Shown: positions 6,239 to 14,123, numbered from the stretch's first letter. The stretch is DNA of 36,343 bases from an uncultured Elusimicrobia bacterium (GCA_903873295.1 CAIQNV010000079.1:1-36343), one strand, 5' to 3'. The notes: a model not told the origin generated them from the sequence alone. Made by a program: numbers and translations.

Positions 6239-7644
6239 TGTGCCGGTACCTCTTTCCCGTCCTGATAGCAGGCCTTCTTGCCCGCCACAAAGCCCGGCGT
6301 GGTCGCCTCCTGGTTGCCCAGCAGCCGCGTTACCCCGGGCAGCCGCCCCGGCACCAGGCCGAAGGTGCGGTAGCCGCAGACCACCGCCCCGCGCAGATTA
6401 AGGCTGGTGTCGCGGGCCAGGTCGGCGTTCCAGGTTTTGTCCCACTGCTGTCTGGCCTGTTCCGCGGGCACGCCGTCCGCCCTGTCCTGGAAATAGGGCA
6501 GGCTGAAATAAAGCAGCCGGCGGGCCACCATCGAAAGGCCCACGGCCGGGTTAAGGGTGGCGCCGCCGATGGAGGAGGTGTTGCAGCCGGAGAACTGCAC
6601 CACGCCGCCGCGCGCCAGCTTCCCTTTCAGCATCTCGCCCGCGCCGCCCGCGTCCACGTCAAAGTCGCCCACCATCTGCGTGCCGGGCGCGCCGTGGCCG
6701 TAGAAAATTATTTTGGTTATGGAGCCGTCCGGCATTTTGCGGATGGCCGCCGCCGCATCCCCGCCCTTGCGGAAGGTTTGTGGCTGCTGCCCGCCCGCGG
6801 AATAAACCGTAATGCCGTAGGCGTCCGAGGTGAGGGCGGCGGACTTCGCCTGCGCCGCCGGCAGGGCCGCGGGAACGGCTCTGACTTCCGGCATGGCGAA
6901 AGCGGCTTTCTTCTGAGGAGCGGTAAACTGTACCGCGGCGCCGCTCCCGGCGGCCCCGGCCCCGTACCGGCCGCGGCCCGCTGCCACGGGATCCGCTCCC
7001 GAGACGTTCATATTGTCGTAAAGTTTGGAGAAACTGTCCGCTCCCAGCTTTGACGGGTCCGGCCCCGCGAATTTGTCCAGCGAGGCGGTCGACTTGCTGT
7101 CCGGCCCCTTAAGCGCTTTTTCTGAAGTCTGGGCCTTAAGGGCTTCCGCCGAGGCTTTCAGGGAGCGCAGGCCCGCAATGGCTTCAGGCCGCAGGTGAGG
7201 CTCCAGCGCAAGAGCGTCCTCGTCGTCAAGCCCTTCGGCGCGGGCCTTTTTCAGCAGGGCGTGGGTAAGCGCGAGCTTGCGCGAGAAAGCCGCTGCTTTT
7301 TCTTTGCCCAGCCAAAGGTGCACGGCTTTTATGTCCGTCTCTTTTGTGTTTGCGAGATAGTCGCGGAGGGCGGGGCTGTCCCATTTTTTCAGCGCGGCCG
7401 CGTAATAAGCTCTCACCGCCTCCTGTCTATCTAAAGCCGGCTGTCCGGCCTCCAGCAGTTCCTTCTCCTGCGCCTCGGGGCCAAGGGCGGTCCAGGTGTC
7501 GGCGGTAAAAGCGGCCCGCTCCTGGAAATACTTAAATTCGGAGCTGTACTCCTTATGGTTCCAGGGCACAGGTTCAAGCGCGGAGACATAGCCTCCGGCC
7601 AGTGCCAGGGAAAGAAAGATAATAGCGGGCCGCAGTGCTTTCAT
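6235..7644 (-). CDS. Exported protein with a caspase-like (clan CD) C-terminal domain
   Basis: Protein of 469 residues. Residues 1-22 are a signal peptide. Residues ~25-180 are helical and Ala/Lys/Glu-rich, and ~180-275 are a low-complexity Ala/Gly/Ser/Pro linker. Residues ~275-400 fit a caspase-like fold: a strand-rich start, KIIFYGHGAPG with His317, then GGVVQFSGCNTSS with Cys354, the His-Gly and Gly-Cys spacing seen in clan CD peptidases and in DUF4347/C80-type domains. These residues would form the catalytic dyad. A good sigma-70-type promoter precedes it (7669-7696), with a 24-nt leader and only a poor ribosome site. It is coupled by ATGA to a small membrane protein. The assignment rests on motif reading only; a non-proteolytic paralog is possible. 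Confidence 0.55.
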   Translation of the reverse strand: MKALRPAIIFLSLALAGGYVSALEPVPWNHKEYSSEFKYFQERAAFTADTWTALGPEAQEKELLEAGQPALDRQEAVRAYYAAALKKWDSPALRDYLANTKETDIKAVHLWLGKEKAAAFSRKLALTHALLKKARAEGLDDEDALALEPHLRPEAIAGLRSLKASAEALKAQTSEKALKGPDSKSTASLDKFAGPDPSKLGADSFSKLYDNMNVSGADPVAAGRGRYGAGAAGSGAAVQFTAPQKKAAFAMPEVRAVPAALPAAQAKSAALTSDAYGITVYSAGGQQPQTFRKGGDAAAAIRKMPDGSITKIIFYGHGAPGTQMVGDFDVDAGGAGEMLKGKLARGGVVQFSGCNTSSIGGATLNPAVGLSMVARRLLYFSLPYFQDRADGVPAEQARQQWDKTWNADLARDTSLNLRGAVVCGYRTFGLVPGRLPGVTRLLGNQEATTPGFVAGKKACYQDGKEVPAQ

Positions 7645-7668
7645 AAAGATATACGCCTACTCACTTAT

Positions 7669-7696
7669 AGTTTACACTACGTTCTTGACTTGTCAA
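7669..7696 (-). promoter_or_regulatory. Sigma-70-type promoter of the caspase-fold gene
   Basis: On the minus strand a perfect -35 TTGACA (7696-7691) is followed after 16 bp by TAAACT (7674-7669). The start codon at 7644 is 24 nt beyond the -10. It is one of the two best promoter matches in the window. Confidence 0.7.
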
Positions 7697-7719
7697 GGGG
7701 GTATTTGGGCGCGCGCCGT

Positions 7720-8400
7720 TTATTGCCGCGTTTCCGGTCTCTGCGCCGCGGCGTAAATAGCCCGGACGCAATCGGCGTAGGGCCTGCGCTTTTCAGGGGT
7801 GAAATCCTTATATACCAGCTCAACCGCCCTGCCCGCCCCGAACATGGCGTGGTCTATGGGGAAAAGAGCTTCGCGGCCGGGCGGCAGGAATTCTTTCTTT
7901 ATTTCCATGCGGAGCCCCCAGCCGGCCAGCAGGGTCAGGCCATAAACCCATTTCTGGGTGGCCTGGTTATAAATTTTCAGTACCGGGCCGGGGGTCTTGG
8001 CGGTGTTGGGCTTCATCTCCCAGGTCTGCCCCGGCAGGTCCCCGGCCGCGGCCATGAGCTCGGCCCAGAATTCCCTGAAGACCTCGGCCGATTTGGGATA
8101 GCGCACCGCGATATGGTGCACGAACTTCTCGAACTCAGCGCGGATCAGCGCCGGGTCCGTTTTTATGGTCTTCGCTTTGTTGCGGTTTTCCTCTTCTATC
8201 TTAAGGCGCGTGATAAGGTCCTGCAATAAAGCAGTTTCAGCCTTGTCGGCCGGGGCTAAATACTGCGCGCGGAAAGTCAGCCGGTCGCCCGACAGCGGCT
8301 GCACGGTTACATTCTCTCCCGCGGCTTTTACCACGACGCCCAGCGCCTTGTTTATGGTGTTGCGCACAGGCGCGTAGAGCTCAAAAGGTTTAATTTCCAT
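7720..8400 (-). CDS. Conserved-looking cytoplasmic protein of unknown function
   Basis: A 226-residue protein without signal peptide or membrane helix. The start (MEIKPFELYAPVRNTINKALGV) and middle are ordinary globular sequence with alternating helix and strand; Trp residues cluster at EFWAEL, QTWEM, QKWVYGLTLLAGWGL. I recognise no motif or family. ATG at 8400 follows GAGGGCGGATGATAT, an acceptable ribosome site. It is transcribed away from radC, and the 8401-8535 gap would hold both promoters. A different promoter starts the next gene downstream (7644), so it is probably a single-gene unit. Confidence 0.5.
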   Translation of the reverse strand: MEIKPFELYAPVRNTINKALGVVVKAAGENVTVQPLSGDRLTFRAQYLAPADKAETALLQDLITRLKIEEENRNKAKTIKTDPALIRAEFEKFVHHIAVRYPKSAEVFREFWAELMAAAGDLPGQTWEMKPNTAKTPGPVLKIYNQATQKWVYGLTLLAGWGLRMEIKKEFLPPGREALFPIDHAMFGAGRAVELVYKDFTPEKRRPYADCVRAIYAAAQRPETRQ

Positions 8401-8471
8401 ATATCATCCGCCCTCTTCTGAAATAGATAATACAAAATGTTCTTCCGGTTAAAAAAACACTTTTATCAACC

Positions 8472-8507
8472 CGACAGCCCCTTGTCGGGGTCGTCTGCTA
8501 TGCTATT
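8472..8507 (+). promoter_or_regulatory. Dispersed promoter-like repeat, copy 2, ahead of radC
   Basis: The same 36-bp unit as 3035-3070 (two mismatches). Here the hairpin is longer: CCCGACA and TGTCGGG pair around GCCCCT (8471-8490 region). The unit ends in TGCTATGCT, an extended -10-like motif, 28 nt before the RadC start and its AAGGGGG site, so it is well placed to be the radC promoter. A TATGCT box is also the likely -10 of the gene starting at 17947. Confidence 0.55.
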
Positions 8508-8535
8508 TGAAACGGACGGGTTAAAAGGGGGACTT

Positions 8536-9210
8536 ATGAAAGGCGCCGGAACCATACAGGACATGCCGCGGGTGGAGCGGCCGCGCGAGAAGATGATGCG
8601 CTACGGGCCGGAGAAGCTGGCCGAGGAAGAGCTGCTGGCCATAATACTGCGCACCGGCATGAGGGGGAAGAACGTGCTGGACATGGCGGGGGAGCTGCTG
8701 CGGCGCTTCGGCAGGGGGGACATCGCCAAGGCCGGCTTCGCGGAGCTGCGCGCCGCCCCGGGGCTCGGGCCCGCCCGGGCCTGCGAGATCCTGGCCGTCT
8801 TCGAGCTGGGCCGGCGCTTCCTCAACGGCAAGAAAAGCGGCATCTACCTGAAGCCGCGCGATATCTGGGAGGAGCTGCGCGACGTGCGCGACCAGAAAAA
8901 GGAACACTTCATCGTGTTCTATCTGGACACCCGCAACCAGGAGATAAAGCGCGATGTCGTTTCGATAGGCACGCTGAACTACAACCTGGTGCACCCGCGC
9001 GAGGTGTTCGAGCCGGCGGTGAAGAACCTGGCCGCCAGCGTGATAGTGGCGCACAACCACCCGTCGGGCTGCCTGGAGCCTTCCGACGAAGACCTCTCGC
9101 TCACCAAGCGCCTGGTCCAGGCCGGCAAGCTGCTGGGCATAGAGGTGCTGGACCACGTGATAGTCACCAAAGAGGGCTTCATGAGCTTCAAGCAGAAGGG
9201 GCTGATGTAA
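8536..9210 (+). CDS. radC: RadC/JAB-domain protein
   Basis: RadC family protein of 224 residues, close to the E. coli length. Seen: an N-terminal segment PREKMMRYGPEKLAEEELLAIILRTG, a helix-hairpin-helix at ~71-85 (LRAAPGLGPARACEI), and the JAB/MPN metalloprotease-like domain with HNHPSG (173-178) and Asp184, the usual zinc ligands. The biochemical role of RadC proteins is not settled; links to DNA repair and transformation are reported for the family. Start chosen at ATG 8536 because AAGGGGGACTT is directly upstream and the N-terminus then matches the family; the longer frame from 8437 would read through the promoter repeat. Confidence 0.9.
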   Translation: MKGAGTIQDMPRVERPREKMMRYGPEKLAEEELLAIILRTGMRGKNVLDMAGELLRRFGRGDIAKAGFAELRAAPGLGPARACEILAVFELGRRFLNGKKSGIYLKPRDIWEELRDVRDQKKEHFIVFYLDTRNQEIKRDVVSIGTLNYNLVHPREVFEPAVKNLAASVIVAHNHPSGCLEPSDEDLSLTKRLVQAGKLLGIEVLDHVIVTKEGFMSFKQKGLM

Positions 9211-9212
9211 AC

Positions 9213-9350
9213 GCGTTCGGGCGGCCTACCGTGTGGGCCGGAACGCAAAACACGTTCGGCCACACCGTGGCCTCACTCGGTATTCGCCCGCCGGGCTATG
9301 CAACCGGCGGGCTCAACGACGGTTTTGCTAACCCGGCCCACACGGTCTCC
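9213..9350 (+). ncRNA. Strongly self-complementary region between radC and tex, leader-like
   Basis: Several perfect pairings can form in a + strand RNA. (1) GCGTTC (9213-9218) plus CGGCC (9222-9226) pair with GGCCG (9236-9240) plus GAACGC (9241-9246). (2) ACCGTGTGGGCCGG (9228-9241) pairs with CCGGCCCACACGGT (9333-9346), enclosing two local hairpins, GGCCAC/GTGGCC (9258-9272) and GCCCGCCGG/CCGGCGGGC (9286-9312). (3) GCTAACCCG (9327-9335) pairs with CGGGTTAGC (9386-9394), which overlaps the 5' arm of the terminator at 9392. Pairings 1 and 2, and 3 and the terminator, exclude each other. This is the layout of an attenuator or riboswitch, but no known class is recognised and no promoter is proven. 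Confidence 0.4.
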
Positions 9351-9391
9351 GCCCGGGTTCTTTACATTCTATAGGTCTCCGTCGGCGGGTT

Positions 9392-9414
9392 AGCCCGGGA
9401 GGCCGGCTTTTTTA
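9392..9414 (+). terminator. Intrinsic terminator or attenuator ahead of tex
   Basis: AGCCCGG (9392-9398, one bulged C) pairs with CCGGCT (9403-9408) and runs into TTTTTTA. It ends about 47 nt before the tex start, so it either ends radC transcription or attenuates a tex leader transcript. Confidence 0.6.
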
Positions 9415-9460
9415 TATCCTGTAGGCATAGCTTTCCGCTGTAACTTTCCGGAGGAAATAA

Positions 9461-11758
9461 ATGAGCGATCCGTATGTGTCTAAAATTGCGGTTGAACTTG
9501 GCCTGAACCCCGCGGGTGTGGCCGCCGCGATGAACCTTTTTAAAGAAGACGCCACCATACCCTTTATCTCCCGGTACCGCAAAGAGGCCACCGGCAATCT
9601 GGATGAGGTGGCCCTCGGCAAAATACAAGACCGCCTGGCCCAGCTCAAAGAGCTGGACGAGCGCCGTGCCGCCATAATAAAATCGCTCGCCGAACGGAAC
9701 CTGCTGACCGAGGAGCTTAAAGCCAAAATAGAAGGCGCCGCGGTACTTTCCAAACTGGAAGACATCTACCTGCCCTTCCGCCCCAAGCGCCGCACCCGCG
9801 CCACCATCGCCAAAGAGAAGGGCCTGGAGCCTCTGGCCGACCAGGTCTACGCGCAGGGCAGCGAAGACCCCGCCGCCCTGGCCGCCCCTTTCATCAGCGA
9901 AGAAAAAGGCGTGAAGACCGCCGAGGAAGCCCTGGCCGGCGCGCGCGATATAATCGCCGAACGCGTCAGCGAGGACGAAACCTCCCGCGCCAGACTGCGC
10001 CAGCTTTTCTCCGTGAAAGGCGTGTTCCATTCCAAGGTGCTTGAAGGCAAGGAGGCCGAAGGCGCCAAGTTCAAGGACTATTTCGACTGGAAAGAGCCGG
10101 CTCCCAAAGCCCCTTCTCACCGCATCCTGGCCATGCGCCGCGGCGAGTCGGAGGGCTTCCTGACCATGCGCATCGAAGTCGAAGCCGACGAGGCCATTTC
10201 GCTTTTAGAGCCGCTTTTTGTTAAAAACGGGAGCGCCTGCGGCAAACAAGTAAAAGAAGCCGTCACCGATTCCTACAGCCGCCTGCTCGCGCTTTCAATG
10301 GAAGGCGAAGCCCGCCTGGAGACCAAGAAGCGCGCCGACGCCGAGGCTATAGGCGTTTTCGCCCGCAACCTGCGCGAGATACTGATGTCCTCGCCGCTGG
10401 GCCACAAAAATATTCTGGCGCTCGACCCCGGCTTCCGCACCGGCTGCAAGCTGGTCTGCCTGGACTCCAACGGCAAATTGCTGCACGACGACGTGATCTA
10501 CCCGCATAATGGGGACGGCGCCGCCGCCTCCGCCGCCGGGAAGATGAAAGAGCTGGCCGCCAGGTTCAAGACCGAAGTTATAGCCATCGGCAACGGCACC
10601 GCCGGCCGCGAGACCGAAGAATTCGCACGGGCTTTGAAACTTGAAGGCGTCATAATCGTGATGGTTAACGAGAGCGGGGCTTCTGTCTATTCCGCCTCGC
10701 CCGTGGCCCGCGAAGAGTTTCCCGATAAGGATGTGACGGTGCGCGGCTCGGTCTCCATAGGCCGCCGCCTGATGGATCCGCTGGCCGAACTGGTGAAGAT
10801 AGACCCCAAGTCCATAGGCGTGGGCCAATACCAGCACGACGTGGACCAGAGCGGTTTGAAGAAGAGCCTGGACGCCACCGTGGAGAGCTGTGTCAACAGC
10901 GTGGGCGTGGAGCTGAACACCGCCAGCCGCGAACTGCTTTCTTATGTCTCGGGCCTGAACGCCGCGCTGGCCAAGAACATCATCGAGTACCGCAACGCCA
11001 ACGGGGCTTTCCCGTCGCGCGCCGCGCTTAAGAAAGTCCCGCGCCTGGGGCCCAAGGCTTTCGAGCAGGCTGCCGGCTTTCTGCGGCTGCGCGGGGCGAA
11101 GAACCCGCTGGACGAGAGCGCCGTGCACCCCGAGCGCTACGGGATAGTGGAGAAGATGGCCGCCGACCTCGGCAGCGAGGTCAAAGACCTGATAACCGAC
11201 GCCGCCTTGCGCGCGAAGATAGATATTTCTAACTATATCTCCGAAGAAGTGGGCGAGCCCACGCTGAAGGATATCATCGCCGAGCTGGCCAAGCCCGGCC
11301 GCGACCCGCGCAAGCAGTTCGAAGCTTTCGTTTTCGGCGAGGCTCAGAAGATAGGGGACCTGAAGCCCGGCCAGAAGCTGCCCGGCATAGTCACCAACGT
11401 GGCCGCTTTCGGGGCTTTCGTAGACATCGGAGTGCACCAGGACGGCCTTGTGCATATCAGCGAGCTGGCCGACACTTTCGTGCGCGACGCCGCCGCGGTG
11501 GTCAAGGTGGGCCAGCGCGTGAACGTGACCGTGACGGACATCGACCTGCCGCGCAACCGCATAGCCCTTTCGCTGAAATCGAACCCTGTGGTAGGCCCGC
11601 GCGAGGCCAGAGGTCCCAGGCCTGAACCCGCCGCCGCCCCCCAGGCGGGGCCGCGCTTCGACAGGCCGCGGCAGGACAACCGCCCGCGCCGCGAAGAAGC
11701 CCCGTCAGGCTCCATGGGCGAAGCCCTGAAAGCCTTCATGGACAAACGCCGCAATTAG
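9461..11758 (+). CDS. tex: Tex-family RNA-binding protein
   Basis: Tex protein of 765 residues, the normal family size. Seen: N-terminal helical part with KEDATIPFISRYRKEATGNLDE, an RNase H-like (YqgF) domain beginning ALDPGFRTGCKLVCLD near 320, helix-hairpin-helix repeats around 500-560 (NAALAKNIIEYRNANGAF, then KKVPRLGPKAFEQAAGFLR), and an S1 domain near 633-705 (LPGIVTNVAAFGAFVDIGV, then DGLVHISELA). The last ~55 residues are an Arg/Pro-rich tail. Tex proteins bind nucleic acid and associate with transcription. Start at ATG 9461 with CGGAGGAAATAA. The unusual feature is the upstream RNA-like region and terminator (9213-9414), and a good terminator follows at 11799. Confidence 0.95.
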   Translation: MSDPYVSKIAVELGLNPAGVAAAMNLFKEDATIPFISRYRKEATGNLDEVALGKIQDRLAQLKELDERRAAIIKSLAERNLLTEELKAKIEGAAVLSKLEDIYLPFRPKRRTRATIAKEKGLEPLADQVYAQGSEDPAALAAPFISEEKGVKTAEEALAGARDIIAERVSEDETSRARLRQLFSVKGVFHSKVLEGKEAEGAKFKDYFDWKEPAPKAPSHRILAMRRGESEGFLTMRIEVEADEAISLLEPLFVKNGSACGKQVKEAVTDSYSRLLALSMEGEARLETKKRADAEAIGVFARNLREILMSSPLGHKNILALDPGFRTGCKLVCLDSNGKLLHDDVIYPHNGDGAAASAAGKMKELAARFKTEVIAIGNGTAGRETEEFARALKLEGVIIVMVNESGASVYSASPVAREEFPDKDVTVRGSVSIGRRLMDPLAELVKIDPKSIGVGQYQHDVDQSGLKKSLDATVESCVNSVGVELNTASRELLSYVSGLNAALAKNIIEYRNANGAFPSRAALKKVPRLGPKAFEQAAGFLRLRGAKNPLDESAVHPERYGIVEKMAADLGSEVKDLITDAALRAKIDISNYISEEVGEPTLKDIIAELAKPGRDPRKQFEAFVFGEAQKIGDLKPGQKLPGIVTNVAAFGAFVDIGVHQDGLVHISELADTFVRDAAAVVKVGQRVNVTVTDIDLPRNRIALSLKSNPVVGPREARGPRPEPAAAPQAGPRFDRPRQDNRPRREEAPSGSMGEALKAFMDKRRN

Positions 11759-11798
11759 CATATCGGAGCGAGGCCTCCTGTCGAGTCCCCGCCTGGAT

Positions 11799-11828
11799 AA
11801 AAAACCCCGGGGAAGCCCGGGTTTTTTA
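11799..11828 (+). terminator. Intrinsic terminator of tex
   Basis: AAAAACCCCGGG and CCCGGGTTTTTT pair around GAAG with one bulged C, giving a GC-rich stem ending in a T-run; it lies about 40 bp after the tex stop codon and reads in both directions. Confidence 0.8.
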
Positions 11829-11862
11829 TTGCGCGGGAAAATTCTATTCCGTTCTGGAGTCT

Positions 11863-11953
11863 AAAAGGTGCCAAAAGGTGCCAGCCTCCTTTTTGAGATT
11901 TTTGTGCCTAAAACAGCCCAAAATAGCTAAAAAGGTGCCTGCCTCCTTTTTAG
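11863..11953. repeat. Short intergenic repeats of the AAAGGTGCC...CCTTTTT type
   Basis: AAAAGGTGCC occurs at 11863-11872 and 11873-11882. AAAGGTGCC(A/T)GCCTCCTTTTT occurs at 11874-11894 and 11931-11951 with one mismatch. Each unit can pair AAAAGG with CCTTTT. They fill the gap between the tex terminator and the gene at 12027 and code for nothing visible. Confidence 0.6.
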
Positions 11954-11992
11954 GGGGGCCTTTTGGTCTGGCGGGGTGGGCCTTTAGACACT
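11952..11992 (+). promoter_or_regulatory. Candidate operator pair before the 12027 gene
   Basis: GGGGCCTTTTGGTCT and GGGCCTTTAGACACT lie head to tail here and resemble the reverse complements of the copies at 4232-4273 (AGGTCTTTAGGCCT, AGGCCCTTTGGCCCT). They precede a -10-like box (12015-12020). Low-complexity GC-rich sequence makes chance similarity possible. Confidence 0.25.
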
Positions 11993-12014
11993 TACTGGGA
12001 TGGGGAGCGGGTGT

Positions 12015-12020
12015 TAAACT
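12015..12020 (+). promoter_or_regulatory. -10-like box giving a probably leaderless mRNA
   Basis: TAAACT ends 6 nt before the ATG at 12027 and no ribosome site is present. A start of transcription 6-7 nt downstream would coincide with the start codon. The -35 region is weak (TTACTG at 17 bp). Confidence 0.45.
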
Positions 12021-12026
12021 ATTAAT

Positions 12027-13298
12027 ATGAAAAAACTGATCCTGGCGGCGATCGTGGCGGCGGGTCTCAGCACGGCGGTTTTTGCCGGAGACTTCAACCT
12101 TGATTCAACCGGCTTTTCCGACCTGAAGGCGTCGCGGGAAAATTCGCAGGCCGTGCCGGTGCCGGAACAGCCCGAGCTGCTTGGCGCGGAAAAGTCTCCC
12201 AATATGCCCTCCCCCGCGCTGGACATGACCATAAAGCTGCCTTTCAAATCCCTCACCTCCCGCCTTTCAGAGCTGCCCGGAGTTAAGATGGAGGTTCTGG
12301 ACCCCGGAGAACCTATACTGTTCCGCCAGGGCGACCATATCGCTTTCAGCAACGTGCTCGTGAACTATAACGGCATAGAGATCGAGCCCATCATTCTTAT
12401 AAAGCCTTTCTTCGAAGGCAACAATAAACTGGCCCTTAAAGTGATGAAGATAGATGCCGATATAGCTTTTGGGCCCAAAGCCGTTTTCGGGCCCCAGCTG
12501 GACAAAGACGGCCTGATGGAAATGGTGATGACTAACCTCACCACCGGGATGCTTGAATCCATGGACGCAGCCTTCCTGAAGAACAAAGTGCCGCTCAGGG
12601 CCAAAGACGTGCTGATCTTCACTTATGACCGAAAAAGCTGGACCCTGCGCGCAGTAGTGAACCCCAATTTCGTGGCGCCCCTGCTGCCCGGCCTTATCAG
12701 CAATGTCAGCCTGACCAATTTCAGTTTCGACGACGCCGGCTTCGCCCTCAGCGTGCACTCCGGCTCGGCCAACGCCATAGCCCAGCTGCCCGGCTACAAT
12801 CTGGCGGTTTCGGACGGCCTGCTCGACAACTTCATCCTTCAGTTCACCAAGGCCAGCGATTTTGAGCTGCATCCTGCCGGCAAAGAGGGCGGGCTGAAGT
12901 TCCGCGCCGACGGCCGCCTTGAGGTAGCCGGCAAGATCTACGCCCGGGACGCTTTTCTCAAGCCCAATGTATATTTCAAGGCGGTCATGCTGGCGGAACA
13001 AGCCGGTCCTAATACCATAAAGCTGCGCATCGAGCGCGTTGACGTGGACCAGGCCTACGGCTTAGGCGTGCCGGGCTTCATCAACAACTGGATACAGGGC
13101 AAGGTCGTCTCTTCCGTGATAGCGACCATCACCACTAATCCGGAAATAGCCAAGGTCGTTTCCGCCCGCAAGCTGGACGAAAAGACCGTGCTGATGACGC
13201 TGAAGAACAGCGCGTTCCTGCCCTCCTTCGCCAAGGGTGCGGTTATAAGGGACCTGAAGATAGGCAACGGCCTCCTGTACCTCGGGTTCGACCTGTAA
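12027..13298 (+). CDS. Exported protein, long member of a tandem paralog pair
   Basis: Protein of 423 residues with a signal peptide (cleavage after AVFA, about residue 20). The mature start FNLDSTGFSDLKASR matches FDLSSLNATDIKASQ of the next protein. The shared domain (~55-250) continues with IKLPFKSL, a stretch on 'gdhIAFSNVLVNYNGIEI', PIILIKPFFEGNNKLALKVMKIDADI, and KSWTLRAVVNP. It is rich in alternating strands and amphipathic segments. The C-terminal ~170 residues (from about 250) appear only in this copy. I recognise no family; a lipid- or envelope-binding beta-rich protein is a guess. It has no ribosome site but a -10 box 6 nt before the ATG. Cotranscription with 13320-14054, 21 bp downstream, is likely. 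Confidence 0.6.
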   Translation: MKKLILAAIVAAGLSTAVFAGDFNLDSTGFSDLKASRENSQAVPVPEQPELLGAEKSPNMPSPALDMTIKLPFKSLTSRLSELPGVKMEVLDPGEPILFRQGDHIAFSNVLVNYNGIEIEPIILIKPFFEGNNKLALKVMKIDADIAFGPKAVFGPQLDKDGLMEMVMTNLTTGMLESMDAAFLKNKVPLRAKDVLIFTYDRKSWTLRAVVNPNFVAPLLPGLISNVSLTNFSFDDAGFALSVHSGSANAIAQLPGYNLAVSDGLLDNFILQFTKASDFELHPAGKEGGLKFRADGRLEVAGKIYARDAFLKPNVYFKAVMLAEQAGPNTIKLRIERVDVDQAYGLGVPGFINNWIQGKVVSSVIATITTNPEIAKVVSARKLDEKTVLMTLKNSAFLPSFAKGAVIRDLKIGNGLLYLGFDL

Positions 13299-13319
13299 GC
13301 CGGGCACAATGATAAATAT

Positions 13320-14054
13320 ATGAAAAACATAACTCTTAAACTGATGACACTGGCCGCGCTGCTCTCCTGCGGCGGGAGCGCGGCAGCCTCGGATTTCGAC
13401 CTCTCTTCACTTAACGCGACCGACATCAAAGCGTCGCAGGCCTCAATAAAGGTCCCCGCCCCGCAGGTGGAAGCGGATGAGCTTCTCGGCCTGGACATGA
13501 ATATCCGCGTGCCTTTTAAAATGCTTAAGAATTCGATGGAAGAGATGGCCGTTTCTGAAAAGCGCCTGACCATCATCGACAAGAGCGCCCCGGTCATCTT
13601 CAAATCCGGCGAGTTCCTGAAGGTCAGCAATATAAAGATAGACCAGGGCGGCATCGTGATCATCCCTACCCTGACCCTGAAGCCCTTCCTGGAAGGCCGC
13701 GACAAACTGGCCATCCGCGTACAGAAGATCCAGCTGCACGCTTCCATGGAGCCTTCGGCGAGAGTCGCCGAGCCCGCTATGACCGATGAGCAGGTTACGG
13801 TGCAGATCATGGACGTGCTGATAAAGGCCGTCTACTCCTCCCTCGACGCCAGGCTCAAGGACAAAAATATCCCGCTGAAGGCGCAAGACCTGGTGAAGCT
13901 GAGCTATGATAAAGCCGCCTGGACGCTGCGCGCTACTGTCAACTCCAAGATCATACGTATGTTCATGCCCGCGGATATGATGGGGGATTTGCACCTGACC
14001 GGCTTTGCGTTCAACGAGACCGGGCTGACCCTGAAGCTTCAGACCGCCGAATAA
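13320..14054 (+). CDS. Exported protein, short member of the tandem paralog pair
   Basis: Protein of 244 residues with a signal peptide (ending near ...GGSAAAS). It aligns over its whole length with the first ~250 residues of the preceding gene product: FDLSSLNATDIKASQ, MNIRVPFKML, FLKVSNIKIDQGGIVIIPTLTLKPFLEGRDKLAIRVQKIQL, KAAWTLRATVNSK, and LTGFAFNETGLTL. So the pair arose by duplication, with the long copy gaining, or this one losing, a second domain. It has no good ribosome site, which fits expression by read-through from the upstream gene. Ends at a strong bidirectional terminator. Function unknown. Confidence 0.6.
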   Translation: MKNITLKLMTLAALLSCGGSAAASDFDLSSLNATDIKASQASIKVPAPQVEADELLGLDMNIRVPFKMLKNSMEEMAVSEKRLTIIDKSAPVIFKSGEFLKVSNIKIDQGGIVIIPTLTLKPFLEGRDKLAIRVQKIQLHASMEPSARVAEPAMTDEQVTVQIMDVLIKAVYSSLDARLKDKNIPLKAQDLVKLSYDKAAWTLRATVNSKIIRMFMPADMMGDLHLTGFAFNETGLTLKLQTAE

Positions 14055-14073
14055 ATACCGGCTCCGGAAAATA

Positions 14074-14107
14074 AAAAGAGCCCCGCTCGTTAAAGCGGGG
14101 CTCTTTT
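14074..14107. terminator. Bidirectional intrinsic terminator
   Basis: A perfect 14-bp stem, AAAAGAGCCCCGCT (14074-14087) and AGCGGGGCTCTTTT (14094-14107), around CGTTAA. It serves the convergent genes ending at 14054 (+) and 14124 (-), with T-runs on both strands. Confidence 0.9.
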
Positions 14108-14123
14108 GTGCGGAAATAAACGG

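Noticed and set aside
9213..9350. CRISPR or tRNA-like element
   Set aside because: Pairings are long-range stems, not equally spaced direct repeats, and no tRNA cloverleaf with a T-loop fits.
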